Positions 10,985 through 21,859 of a DNA stretch of 64,000 nt are shown one piece after another (position 1 is the first letter of the stretch; every line of letters begins with the position of its first letter). The DNA is from Charina bottae. Lineage: Eukaryota; Chordata; Lepidosauria; Squamata; Charinaidae. The position numbers were made by a program, and so were the translations under genes. The notes under the pieces are model-generated. The model was not told the DNA's origin. It was given only the letters and a program-made list of their open reading frames with translations, and ran no database searches. The DNA is taken from positions 1,619,001 to 1,683,000 of the forward strand of contig JALMGJ010000016.1 of NCBI GenBank assembly GCA_023362775.1, read 5' to 3'.

Positions 10985-13510
10985 GTTAATGGAAAACCTC
11001 TAGCATTCCCTAGCAAAAATCACATTGCTTTTTTTATTCTAAAGTGCCTTCCCAAATTCTTTGCTTCTTCTCTTTACCCTTCTTTAATTGCCTTGGATTG
11101 TAATGATGCCAATACTCATCAAGTGTGATTTTCCCCCCCACAGTTGTCTGACAGATGTGTTTTTAAAAATGCCCTGAAAACATTGGGAAAGAAAAGTCCT
11201 GAAGGTGTTGACATTTTAAAAGAGCAATCAAGTCAGAGGAGGTGGTATGTCAGTGGAGGGAGCTCTTTGAAAACCGGAGATCTTCATTCCAATCCATTCT
11301 ACATTCTAGGTTTACACTGTGAGCCATTGCTTATCTTTCTAGCAATGGACAAGTTTTGTCATTCTGAACAAAAACTAGAGCTGAAATGTCCAATTAATTA
11401 ATTGATTAATTGACCCTAACCCTTTTAAATGCAACCCCCTCAAAACCCATGATGCCTTTGAAACAACCGATTAATACCCAAGGATCAGATTGGGAAAAAA
11501 TGTCTTTAATATAAACACTTATAATACCTGCAGATGGTAAGCATTCCTTCAAATATTAATTCCCTCATTCGCTTCAGCAATTGGAATACTGTGTTCATGT
11601 TCATGCCTGTTCCAATACATTTAGAAACAGGGTCTCTTTTTGTTTCAGTATTGTTTCACCTATATGCAAATATATGGAAATGTAATTGATAGATTAATGA
11701 CTTAATAAGGCTAACCTCATCTGATTAATCAAGTTGCACTGATTTAATCAAGTTCTTGCAGCCTTAGCAAAAACTCATTTATGATACAAGTTCCCTGGAA
11801 AAAGGACAGAATATCAATGGGGTAGACTTACTACTCATATATATGATTTATTTCACATGCACACACACACAGACACACATGCCATGTTCACTTGTAGTAC
11901 TCTGTTACTAATAAACAATATGTCTCTGTCTATCCGCCTCTCCCACTCAAATCACTTTGGCTTGAGGGGGTCCTCTTAGCTTAGAAGGGATGGTTTGCAA
12001 GCCCGAGTGCCCTGCAGCAATGCCAGAAGGCATTTCATAATGAGGATAAAACCTTGAAGAAAGTATTCTTTTGACTCTGGTAAGAATCAAGATGGAAGAA
12101 TGTTCTGTGCTTTGCCTCCTCTCCCTCCTTCAACTCAAATACAGTAGAAACCTCTGCAAGTACAACTAGAATGAGGCTGTCAAGAAACATATATTTCCTT
12201 GGAAAAAAGCAAGTCTCCCTCCTGAGTTTTTGACAAGCAAGTTTTTCATGCCTTGGATGAAGCAGTGCATGATTGAAATGAGGAAACAACTTCCAGCACA
12301 TTTTGCCATTAATATGTTAGCAGATGTGTGGTGGGTTCCCCCATTCCTTTTTTTCATACAAAATAAAACCAAGAGTTTTCCTCAGTGAGTAAAATATAGG
12401 TTGAACAATATTATTTCCCCTTTAAGTGTTAAGGTCCATGCAAGATAAAGTAATGTAGGATACCATCTTAAGACATTTCTGCATCCCAGTTCAGGTATGG
12501 TGGGGGCAGGAACTGTCCTTCCTAGAAGTATTTCTAGGCTAATGGGCTTGGGCAGAAGACAACAAATCAACAATATTAGAATGAGAACAAGCAACAAAAA
12601 CCAGCAAAATTCCAATTAAAAAGAAAAAGAAAAGAATAAAAGACCCAAAGGATAGTATAAAAAACATGGGGATGGTAGAAATTATTTATAAAGTTTCTTC
12701 CATCCCAAATTTGCATCCATTTATGATTTAGTTAAAACTGCAGATGAGACATCAAATGGAATTATGTATATGTGTCTCCTAGTGTATGGATTTGGGGGCT
12801 CATATCTATCCAAGTATTTGACAGGTTTTTTTGGTATACTTTTTATTAAAGATTTTTTAAAAAAGATAAAAACTAATACAAACTAATATAAAGTGAGAAA
12901 AAGAGAAAAAGAAATCAAAGAAGCTGAAAGTGCAAGAAAGGGAAAAAATGTAGAAGAAAAATAGAAAAAAAGATACAAAGAAGTAGCTTCCGATTTTCTT
13001 TACAGCAGTTATAAATGCAATTATAAAGTTACCTCTTACTCTATGGTTACAGCATAACTCACTAAGTGGAATCTTATGCTGCCACTCAGAAAATCTCTCT
13101 TAAGCTGTAAATTAATTACATCCAAAAGTGATTAAGAAATGAGGCTCTTGCGAACTTTATGTCCTTATAGGCTACAGCACTGCTGTGAGCTTGGTTGAAA
13201 TCCCTTGATTCCCAGCTGCTCAACTCATGAGCTGACTGCAAGAACTTCAGTTCCTGCAGTCTACTCACGAGGAGGAGCTGTCCGGAGTACAGGTGGGTGA
13301 TCTCACAATCTCTCCTCTCTCTGGAGAGACATTGCTGGCTAGAATTAGCCATCTGGCCACCGATCTCCACTGCAATGTCATCCCCGCTCCTTTGACATGA
13401 ATCCTTACCAAAAGTTTGTCCTGAATCCTTACCAAAAGCCACAGCAGTTTTTGACAGATGTTTGAACCTGGCATCAGAAGTTATGTTAAATCTAATTTCA
13501 GATCTTCACC
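10985..13510. other. Anonymous DNA with one weak exon-like stretch
   Basis: No repeat family recognised beyond short CA and TTAA runs. At 11,125-11,143 a C/T-rich run ends in cacag, followed by an 85-codon open frame from 11,144. This resembles a splice acceptor and exon but shows no domain or good donor. Confidence 0.4.
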
Positions 13511-13518
13511 CTCATACT

Positions 13519-13860
13519 CAGAGCTTTCCAAACTGTGTGTCGCAACACAAAAGTGTGTCACCACACACAGCGTGGTGGGTTGCCACACCACCCGGAAGCG
13601 GCAGCGCGCGCGTGCACGGCGGCAGCAGCAGCGGCGCGGGATCAGTGGTTCCGCATTTTAGCGGAGGCTGCCGCCGCCGCGCACACCGCCACATGCCCCC
13701 CGCACCGCCGCCGTGCACGCGCACGCCGCCGCACGCCCCCGTGCCACCACCGTGCACGCACACGCCGCATGCCCCCCCGCGCCGCCACCGTGCACGTGCG
13801 CGCCACCGCCGCACTGCCGCCGCTGGTGTGTCGCCAGCGGTAGCACTTTGGAAAGCTCTG
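13519..13860. mobile_element. hAT non-autonomous element with CpG-rich cargo
   Basis: Starts cagagctttccaaact and ends actttggaaagctctg. The flanks are a perfect 8-bp duplication ctcatact (13,511-13,518 and 13,861-13,868). The interior is very GC- and CpG-rich, with gtgcac words at 13,713, 13,752 and 13,790 marking a 38-39-bp imperfect tandem repeat, and an alternating gcgcgcgcgtgcac run near 13,603. Long open frames on both strands here are products of GC content. Its ends match the 46.3-kb element. The exact duplication suggests a fairly recent insertion. Confidence 0.9.
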
Positions 13861-14303
13861 CTCATACTAAAGAAAATAAAACTGAGAATGTATCCTGCTA
13901 AGTGACAATGACAGCCATCTTAAGCATCTGCTATTAACAACAATGATGAAAAAAATGAATGTTGTGACATCATAACACAAACTCTGGCCTTGCATACTTG
14001 CATCCTTACATCAGATGAAAGCATGTAAGTTTCAAGGATGGTGTCATGACATCAAGACACATTTTATCTCTTGAACCCTTGGGTCCCCTTCTCGCTGCAT
14101 GGACACTGATGTAGGCCATGACAATTATGAAGTCTATGGAAGATCTTCCTTTGTGGGAATCCTCAACATAAAGTCTAAAATCATCATGTTAGATGATCAA
14201 GCACTAACAACATATCTAAACTACCCTAATCATACAAAAGTAGGACTATGTGAGTTATAATAAATGCTATGAATTTAAGTTATGGATGATTATGATTTCT
14301 TAG

Positions 14304-14455
14304 ATGTATATCTTGCCTTGCCTTTAGGAGTTCAAGGTAGCTTATGAAGAAATCTCTCTTCATTTTATCCACACAAGAACTGCCCTGTGAGGAATTTTGC
14401 ACTGAGAGAGAGTGATTGGCTCAAAGTCACCCAGGGAATTTTTCATGATTGAAGG
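14304..14455 (-). repeat. Degenerate squamate-type SINE fragment
   Basis: Minus-strand body reads like the copy at 52.3 kb: gggtgactttgagccaatcactctctctcagtg, then cctcacagggcag, then a tail resembling ccttga...aaggcaagg. Head and B box are poorly preserved. Confidence 0.5.
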
Positions 14456-14712
14456 TGTACTTATAGCCATCTGCAAAGGGAACCAGGGTAGGGGAGTGGG
14501 GTAGACAAATGATGACATGTGTTGTGATGTCATTGCACAAATGTCACAATATATGTACTTGTGAAGTATGTAATTCACATCATTTGCATTAAGATGCAAT
14601 GTTTTTTGTTGTTATTTTGACATTGTCATGACCTGCATGAAGCTTAATGGGTAGACTTGAACCTATATCTCCAGTCCTATTCCAGTACCTTAAGCCTATA
14701 TCACACTGTAAA

Positions 14713-15039
14713 CAGCAGGTCCCCAGTTTAAGAATGAGTTCCGTTCCTAAGTTCCTTAAGTCAAATTTGTATATAAGTCAGAAAAGTTCTTTAGCATCAG
14801 TTAGTCAAACATTTGTCTTGCTATACAGTATATATTTTACCTTTCTATGCATCTAAAACCCTAAAGAAACACTTCCAAATACACTAGAACATCTTAAACA
14901 TAATAATACACACAGTAGCATGGTGTATTTAATCCGAAACATTGTACTTAACTCAAATTTTTAATATAATAGTCCTTATGGCAGTCCATAACTAGGAGTC
15001 GTCCATAAACTGGGATGTTTGTAAACTGGGGATCTGCTG
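14713..15039. mobile_element. Tc1/mariner (Tigger-like) miniature element
   Basis: Left end cagcaggtccccagttta and right end taaactggggatctgctg form an 18-bp terminal inverted repeat with one mismatch around 327 bp. The subterminal text gagttccgttcctaagttccttaagtcaaatttgt resembles Tigger-type ends. The right flank is TA; the left is AA, so the TA duplication is imperfect. No transposase. Confidence 0.65.
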
Positions 15040-15705
15040 TAGAGAATAAATACAATTGATACAGCAATAGAATAACATGTACCTTTAGTGACATATGCTT
15101 TCATTCAGCCACTGAATTTTGACACACAATTTTGTAGGGGAAGTTCCTTGGGGTACAAAAGAAGATCTGGGATTTCCTTGGGACAACAGATTGCAAATCA
15201 CTCTTGCTCTAAATGTTTTGAATATATATGGAGGCAAATAATACTGGAGCTATAATTTTTGACATTATTGTGATGTCTCTGATTCTAAATCCCCAAATCA
15301 GTCTTCCTCAATACAGTTCAGTTGAAATGCAGTAGAAAGCTTTATTAGAGATATACAAATCAAAGCATGGCTAAAGACCTGAATGAAAGTTCCCGCTCAA
15401 AGATTGAATTTTCTTTCCTCCCACTGTCGTGCCAGCCCCCACCATCCGATGATGTCAGCCCCAGATCCTTCCCACTCAGTTTCAGTCCCCCTCCTGTCCG
15501 GTGCTTGTCTCTGAGATGTTCCCAGGTGGACAACCTTGGCGTGCTGCAGAACAATCTCCAACCGTTTCTACTGGAATGCTCTCCCCCCTCTCGCAGGCTC
15601 CAACTTGGCTGACATGTGTCTTGTCCATTCCCTCCCATTAGCTTCTAAAGTCCCATGGCAGTATTTGCACTGGTGCAATCCTGACAATTATTATCCAATG
15701 GCTTC
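15040..15705. other. Anonymous DNA
   Basis: A GC-richer stretch 15,360-15,640 is open on both strands for about 80-90 codons but has no recognisable domain. Confidence 0.45.
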
Positions 15706-15706
15706 G

Positions 15707-15770
15707 GTCAGGAATGGGGAACCTGTGGTCTTACAGATATTGCTGAACTACGATCCCCTGCATGGTCAAC
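15707..15770 (+). repeat. hAT-type MITE fragment
   Basis: Reads caggaatggggaacctgtgg, then cagatattgctgaactacgatccc, matching the common vertebrate hAT miniature pattern of gggaacctgtgg followed by a gctggactacaactccc-like motif. Only one end is seen. Confidence 0.5.
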
Positions 15771-16798
15771 AGTGTGGGAAAGTGAGAGTTAGAAATCAGC
15801 AACATGGGAAAGAACATAGCTGTGCCAGCTTAAAAACCACCATAAATCAGACTGAAACAAATGGGAAGGAATACAGCTGAAGTAAAATGTAGGTGTTCCA
15901 ATTTTTTTCAAAGTGTTATGAATTGAAGACTACATGAACAATTCATAAATAAAAATCAATATGAAAACAAACACCTGGTAAAATAAATATGAAATATGCA
16001 ATAATTCTTATTTCATTTACTCATAGCGTAATGAAAACCATTTATTTCTGCAAATTTTCCTTTAAAGTCCTACAAACCTGAAAGCTGCTTTTCTTTTCTT
16101 TTCCTTTTTTGCTGTTAATGATTTCACATTAAATAGGCAGCAGATTTTATGCAAGGAAATTTGTTTTCATCTTTACAACTTGCATTTGTTAATATTTCAG
16201 CTATTTTTTTCCCTGTGCCCTTGATTAGAAGCAAAATTCCAATAACTCTGAGCATTCTGCTGTATGATTAATGCTACATGATGGCATCATATGAAAGAAG
16301 CTAGAAGAAATAATGAGGTTGACTTATTAAGGTGCACAGTGGATGAAGTTAGTTCAGCATATGAGGGGAGGGCTTTAATTGGAGATTTAATGAAATGACC
16401 GCACATGCTATCCTTAGGCATGGGTCAGCTATGCTCTGAAACTGTCCAAATTGGGCAGATGTTCAAACTTAGTCACTTTTTTATTTTAACTGAACAATTC
16501 AAGGACCCTACAATCTGTTCTTCAGCGGTTAATTACACTTCCAACCCCATGGTTGAAACTGGCATTTATCTAGTTCCAGTTCTGGATATAAGTCATAAGC
16601 ATACCCAATGATTGTCAAAAAGATTCACAGCTACATCTGTATCAAAATTCCATCAAGATGCAGAGGCTGCATAAATATCCCAAATAGAGAGAGTGATGCT
16701 GCAGCTATGCAGACACAAGGCCATTTCTGCAACTTTCTTTGGCCTTGTAGGATTGGACCACTTTCTTTATAATAACTTTCGTAGTTACAAATTACCTG
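15771..16798. other. Anonymous AT-rich DNA
   Basis: No recognisable feature. Confidence 0.5.
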
Positions 16799-16799
16799 A

Positions 16800-17120
16800 T
16801 GTAATGGGATGTGGGAGTGACCTTGAGAGATAGGGGAAGAGCCGCAGCCAGGGGAATAGTCAGATAAGAGGCAGCTTAGCCCACAAAAGGAATGTGGACA
16901 TGGCGAACATCTCAGAAGGGACCCTCCCTAGTTTCTTGGACTGTAAAGCCTATGGAGAAGAAATGTACTTTCAGACTTGCAAGACTCTGTTAATGCAACC
17001 TCACAATAAAGCAGAATTGGTCCATCTGGTCGTGCTTCCTGTCTGGACTACCTCGCTAGGCTGACATCAATCTTGCAAGTCTCCTACTGTTTCCCAAGGT
17101 TATTCCCACATACCATTACA
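16800..17120 (+). repeat. Likely solo LTR
   Basis: A 321-bp segment begins tgtaatgggatgtggga and ends tcccacataccattaca, a TG...CA pair with a 17-bp imperfect inverted repeat. AATAAA lies at 17,005-17,010, followed by a U5-like C/T-rich part (ctggtcgtgcttcctgtctgg). No flanking duplication is evident and no internal coding remains. It could instead be a DNA element with inverted ends. Confidence 0.45.
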
Positions 17121-19200
17121 GCAGCTCAGTGTTTGGTGCCACTTCCATTCACTTTTCTGAAGGTGGAAATTCAACCAACTCTCTATATGGTCAATTACCA
17201 TGGATGACTATTTAGGAGGATTTCACATGACTTTTCTGAGATAGTGGTTGATGTCATAAAAATATAATGAATCTCCATTAATTTGCAGAGTGAATAGTAG
17301 TGTCAAAGTTATTGCAATGGTATTTGCTAAGGAAATTGTAAATTTGATGACAAATATGATGACATCTTCTATTTTAATGGTTAAGCTCCATCTCCATCAT
17401 GATCTCAAGATTGTTGACCAGGATTCAGAATAGTCTAAGACTATAAGGAGAGTAAGGTTCTATAGCAAGATGGCCATCAATAGAGCCGCTGGAGAGCTAA
17501 AATCAACTTTAAGCTAAAGGACCTAATTCTGTCTATCCCAAATTACTAGTATTAGAAGTTGTACATGTAAATAAAAGTAAATTATCATACAAATACAGTA
17601 TCTGGTGGAATAGTTTTTGGACAAGCACCCACAGATTAAAATGGGCTGGATATTGATTGATTTGTAGATCCCAGATTCTCACTAACAGTAAGAATTCATC
17701 AGGTACATGTGCATGGCTAGCATGGTTAGCATGAGTTCATAAGATGAAAAAAGTGACATATAAACATGTTTCCTTTAACTTCCTGAGAACACAAATTGGC
17801 AATGGATTTTTGCCTTTCCAGAATGCCTTTGTAAAAGCAATATGATATAATGCAAAACTGCAGCACAATGCAAATTGGACAGCAATAAAATAAAGAATAG
17901 AACATAGATTATTGTACAGGTTATTGTCCTTGAAATCAAACTGTATACATAGTTTTGCATCTAATAAACCTCTTCTGTGAATGGAAAATCTTCAGTTCAG
18001 AACAGCATTCAATCTAATAGAAGCATTCTTTTAATAGAAAAGAGGAAAGTGTTTTTCAGCTCTTTCTTTTATCCTCTGTAAACTCTTGTGACATCTTTCA
18101 CATAGCTTCAACCCTCTGCAGCAGGGTGGTTTTTTATTTTTAAGGAGGAAAGGAAAAGGCAACAAACAGAAATCCCTTTTCCTCCTCTTCCATTAGAGGA
18201 GGTTTCAGCTAAATCAAACCCTTATAAATATAGGAGGATGCTACTGATTCTCACGAGAAGATATAACCAGATCTTGATGAAAAAGTATTGTACTTCTAGA
18301 TAAAGAGAACATTTATCTAGATCAGATAAATGTTACAACAGATCATGTCTGTAGGTACAACTCATGCCATATCTATCTCAGTGCTATTAAACATGTACTC
18401 TGGCAAAAAAAGTGAAACCTGAAGGTGCAGGGTAGACAACAGGATGCTCATCTAAATCTCCAAGCTCATATGATGATTTTGAACATGATAGAGCTCTAGA
18501 TTATTGCAGAAGGAAGCCACTGTTTCTGTTCACAGCCACAACAGAATTCAGCACTGGGAATGTTCTTTTGTTTATCAGGAAAGTCAGTTGTTCTTCTGAG
18601 CTAGATTAAACAACTACCACCACCACCACAGACTAGGAAGCTTTTCAGTTTTGTAAGCCAGAGTGCCTAATCACAATGTCAGCACAGACTCTTATCCCTC
18701 TCAAACAAAAAATAAACAAAATACAGCAGAGACTTGTAGTGGCAATAACCTCTGTGCTGAAAAGGGCATTGACAAGGAATTTAGTTGCATCATGCTGCAA
18801 GGTGGTTGAAAGCCAGTCAGGGCAAGCTCCTTGGGACACAGCAGATTTCTCATTGTAGAAAACAGCAGTAATCAGAACAGGCAGGTAAAAATAACAAGGG
18901 ATGGAAAAAATGGGCATTCTCTAGGTTCAATTCAAAGGCTGCAAGTGTACCTGGAATACAAATACCTAAAATCAAAGGGCTAAACTTAAAGTAGATATTA
19001 ATGGATCACAAATTTAATGGCTCAATCATAGTAATTTTCAATTTCTTCGGATGGCAAATGATGTGATATAAGTCAAGATGCTCCGTATTTCAGGCCACCG
19101 AAAGAAGGAGTACTCAGTTTCCTGAATGCTATTAAACTGCATGAAAGTTCCAACAAAATTGGCATTAGAATTTGGGGCAAGTTTCTTGCAGTGATAGAAT
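17121..19200. other. Anonymous AT-rich DNA
   Basis: No gene, RNA or repeat family recognised. Confidence 0.5.
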
Positions 19201-19207
19201 ACATACT

Positions 19208-19608
19208 TGTTGGGGTTTGTATATACCCAGGAATTTACAGTTAGATAAATTATACTGGAGAGGCTTGATATCTAGGTGAGAGGGGAATTATTCTGCAAGT
19301 CACCCAATTAGCAGCCATTGTTGTAGGGATGATGTGGCAGTGTATGACTCATACTACAGGTGCTAATAGTTTAGTTGGGTGTGGCAGATGATGAGAGTGA
19401 CCTATAATGTGATTGGTCAGTTTATGTATATAAGCAGAGGGGTCTGGTAGTCTTTCTTCTCATTGCTGTTGAAACTTCTCATTGCTGTCTTTCATCGCTG
19501 TATTGCTGTATCATTTTGTTATTGCTGTTGGATGTATTTGGACTACGTATGTATATAAAGTAAATAGGCTATTTTATCTAATCTCTGCTTGAGCATCTAT
19601 TTACTGCA
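19208..19608 (+). promoter_or_regulatory. LTR-like promoter region with CCAAT, TATA and ATTGCTGT repeats
   Basis: A gattggtc motif (reverse CCAAT, 19,411-19,418) is followed 9 bp later by TATATAAG (19,427-19,434) and a C/T-rich stretch. The octamer attgctgt then starts at 19,462, 19,481, 19,502 and 19,521, a spacing of 19-21 bp. A taaatag stretch lies further down. The arrangement resembles U3-R-U5 of a solo LTR, but exact ends and a target duplication were not found. Confidence 0.45.
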
Positions 19609-19699
19609 TAGAACGTGGATCACTGGTGTCTTGGAAAAAGGAGCAGGCCGCTCCACCGTGCGCACTCTGACAATACTTTGCATGTAGAATGCCCCAGAT

Positions 19700-20505
19700 C
19701 TAATTAAAAGGACTGGGTGGCAGAGCAGGTGGCAGTCGTGGCTAGAAAGGCCTTTGCACAGCTTCATGTTGTGTACCAGTTGTGCCCCTTCCTGGATTGG
19801 GAGGCTCTGCTCACTGTCACTCATGCCTTAGTCACCTCCAGATTGGACTATTGTAACACGCTGTACATGGGGCTACCCTTGAAGAGTATCTGGAAGCCTC
19901 AACTGGTACAGAATGCAGTGTCATGGGCAGTTATGTGTGCCCCTAGAAAAGCACATATTACATCTCTGCTTCACAAGCTGCATTGGCTGCCAGTTTGCTT
20001 CTGGGTCCAATTTGAGGTGCTGGTTTTGACCTTTAAAGCCCTTCATGGCATGGGACTGGGATATCTGAGGGACCACCTCTCCCTGATTACATCAGCCCAT
20101 CCCATTAGATCAAGCAGGGAAGGCATATTACGGGTTCCATCCGCCAGGGACTTACGTTTAATGGGTCCCAGGAAGCGGGACTTCTCTACTGTGGCTCCCT
20201 CGTTGTGGAACACTCTCCCCCCTGAAATTAGGCTTGCTCCTTCACTGCTATCATTTAGGAAGTCCCTCAAGACCTGGTTATGTTGTCAGGTCTGGCGGGT
20301 CTTTGGGAATGTGAGACATTGTTACATGGCTCCACTATGACTGACATTCTTGCTCTCTCCGCGGGGTTGGTATATTTTAAAATTTTGTGATATTATGTTA
20401 ATAATTTTATCTTTGTATAATGATTGTTTTTATTTATTTACTGTTTTTATCTTAATGTTGCATGCCTCCCAGAGTTGCCTTGTGTGAGACGGGTGGCTTC
20501 CGGAG
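19700..20505 (+). pseudogene. L2-clade LINE, C-terminal pol and 3' end (copy A)
   Basis: A 5'-truncated non-LTR retrotransposon. The open frame (19,717-20,340) covers the region after the RT palm: LDYCNTLYMGLPLKSIW, LHWLPVCF and FKALHGMGLGYLRDHLS, then PSARDLRL and SLWNTLPPEIRLAPSL, patterns of the L2 branch. It ends at a stop at about 20,338-20,340. The AT-rich 3' UTR finishes near cccagagttgccttgtgtgagac, the usual tail consensus. No endonuclease or catalytic RT motifs remain, so it is a dead 5' truncation. Related copies are at 21.9-24.4 kb, 59.7 kb and 60.8 kb. Confidence 0.88.
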
Positions 20506-20509
20506 TCAG

Positions 20510-21430
20510 ATTGGGATGAATGGTGAACTGGGTCAAAATCTCCACCTAAATCCTTTAGACCCACTGAGCAACTGCTTAACTGCACTTAAGATACATGACC
20601 TATCAGAACAGCTGGTATACAGAGTGGCCACTCTATATGCATTTTTTTGGCAGACAGCTGAAGACGCCATCTCAGTATGCTTTGTTCTATGGATCCCATG
20701 AGACTGACACTTGTAGGGCATCCAACTGGCATTGAGTGGTGGCAACATTCTCTACTGCTAGACAAAAAATGCATGGGACAGAACCCACATGTTTTCATGC
20801 CTCTGATGGTGGGTCCCCCTGGCCAGTTAAGTTGGATACTATTAGGCTTGATAGACACATAGTCTGAATTTCAAAAGGCAGTTTCCTCTATGTCTAGAGT
20901 CAAGTCATGCACCATGATAAGTGAGAAAGCAAGAATGGTGTTTTAGACATGGGGCTTTTGTAAATTGTAGTATTTGTTGCAATGATAATGGGGAACTTAG
21001 TGGACAATTTTTGGCCATTTACAATTATATGGTGCCTAACACACCTCATTAATATTAGAATAGGCCTGATTTGTAAGATGACGGGATCCTTCGGAGCATT
21101 TCAGCAGGTTGGAATTTGTTTTGCTTAGGCAAAGGGCATGCCTCTATGCTGAGAAACAGTAGTCTTTGGAATGAGATAAACAGGGGATAACCACAGACTC
21201 AATGCCATTCTTGCATTCTTACACATCAGGCTTTCCCAGTGTGAGACCATCCATTTTTCTGTAATTTCTAGCTAATGTAAGAAAATCTATTTTAGAAGCA
21301 TCCTGATAAAATAGAATGCCTAAGCACTGATGGATCCATCAGTTGATTGCCATTTATTTATTTATTTTTCAAATTGCCATCTCCAGTAAAACCATAAATA
21401 GTACATAAAATGTAAATACAAGTGCAACAT
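20510..21430. other. Anonymous DNA
   Basis: No recognised family. Near 21,356-21,375 there is a short (TTTA)n run next to a sequence resembling a reverse-oriented LINE tail. Confidence 0.45.
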
Positions 21431-21435
21431 ATATA

Positions 21436-21771
21436 AGGTAAAGGTAAATGTACCCCCCGCACATTTGTGCAGTCGTGTCCGACTCTAGGGGCCGGTGCTC
21501 ATCTCCATTTGTTAGCCGAAGAGCCAGCATTGTCCAAAGACACTTCCACGGTCATGTGGCCGCATGACACGCACGGAACGCTGTTACCTACCCACCGAAG
21601 TGGTACCTATTCATCTACTTGCATTTGCATGCTTTCGAATTGCTAGGTTGGCAAGAGCTGGAGCTAGTGCGGGAGCTCACTCCGCACGCAGGGCTAGGGA
21701 TTTGAACCTCCAAACTTGCAATCTTCCGATTGACAAGCCTGGCGTCTTACCCACTGAGACACCACGCCCCC
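21436..21771 (-). mobile_element. tRNA-derived SINE with Bov-B-like tail (copy 2)
   Basis: Reverse-orientation copy of the SINE at 2,600 and 58,790. The minus strand starts ggggcgtggtgtctcagtgggtaagacgcc, carries a B-box-like ggttcaaatcc, and ends with agagtcggacacgactgcac. Flanks gcaacatatata (21,424-21,435) and gcaacatacata (21,772-21,783) look like a 12-bp target duplication with one mismatch. Confidence 0.88.
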
Positions 21772-21773
21772 GC

Positions 21774-21810
21774 AACATACATACATATATACATACATAC
21801 ATACATACAT
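21774..21810. repeat. (CATA)n microsatellite
   Basis: About nine cata/tata units next to the SINE head and the L2 3' side. Confidence 0.85.
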
Positions 21811-21859
21811 AAAAATCCAGATGGCAATAAACGATCAAGTTCCGTTTGTATGTATGTAA

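Noticed and set aside
10705..11016. 103-codon minus-strand frame
   Set aside because: Translation of the GGAA/GGGA microsatellite.
13462..13905. Overlapping frames of 100-147 codons on both strands
   Set aside because: They are in the GC-rich hAT element and differ between frames only by repeat phase.
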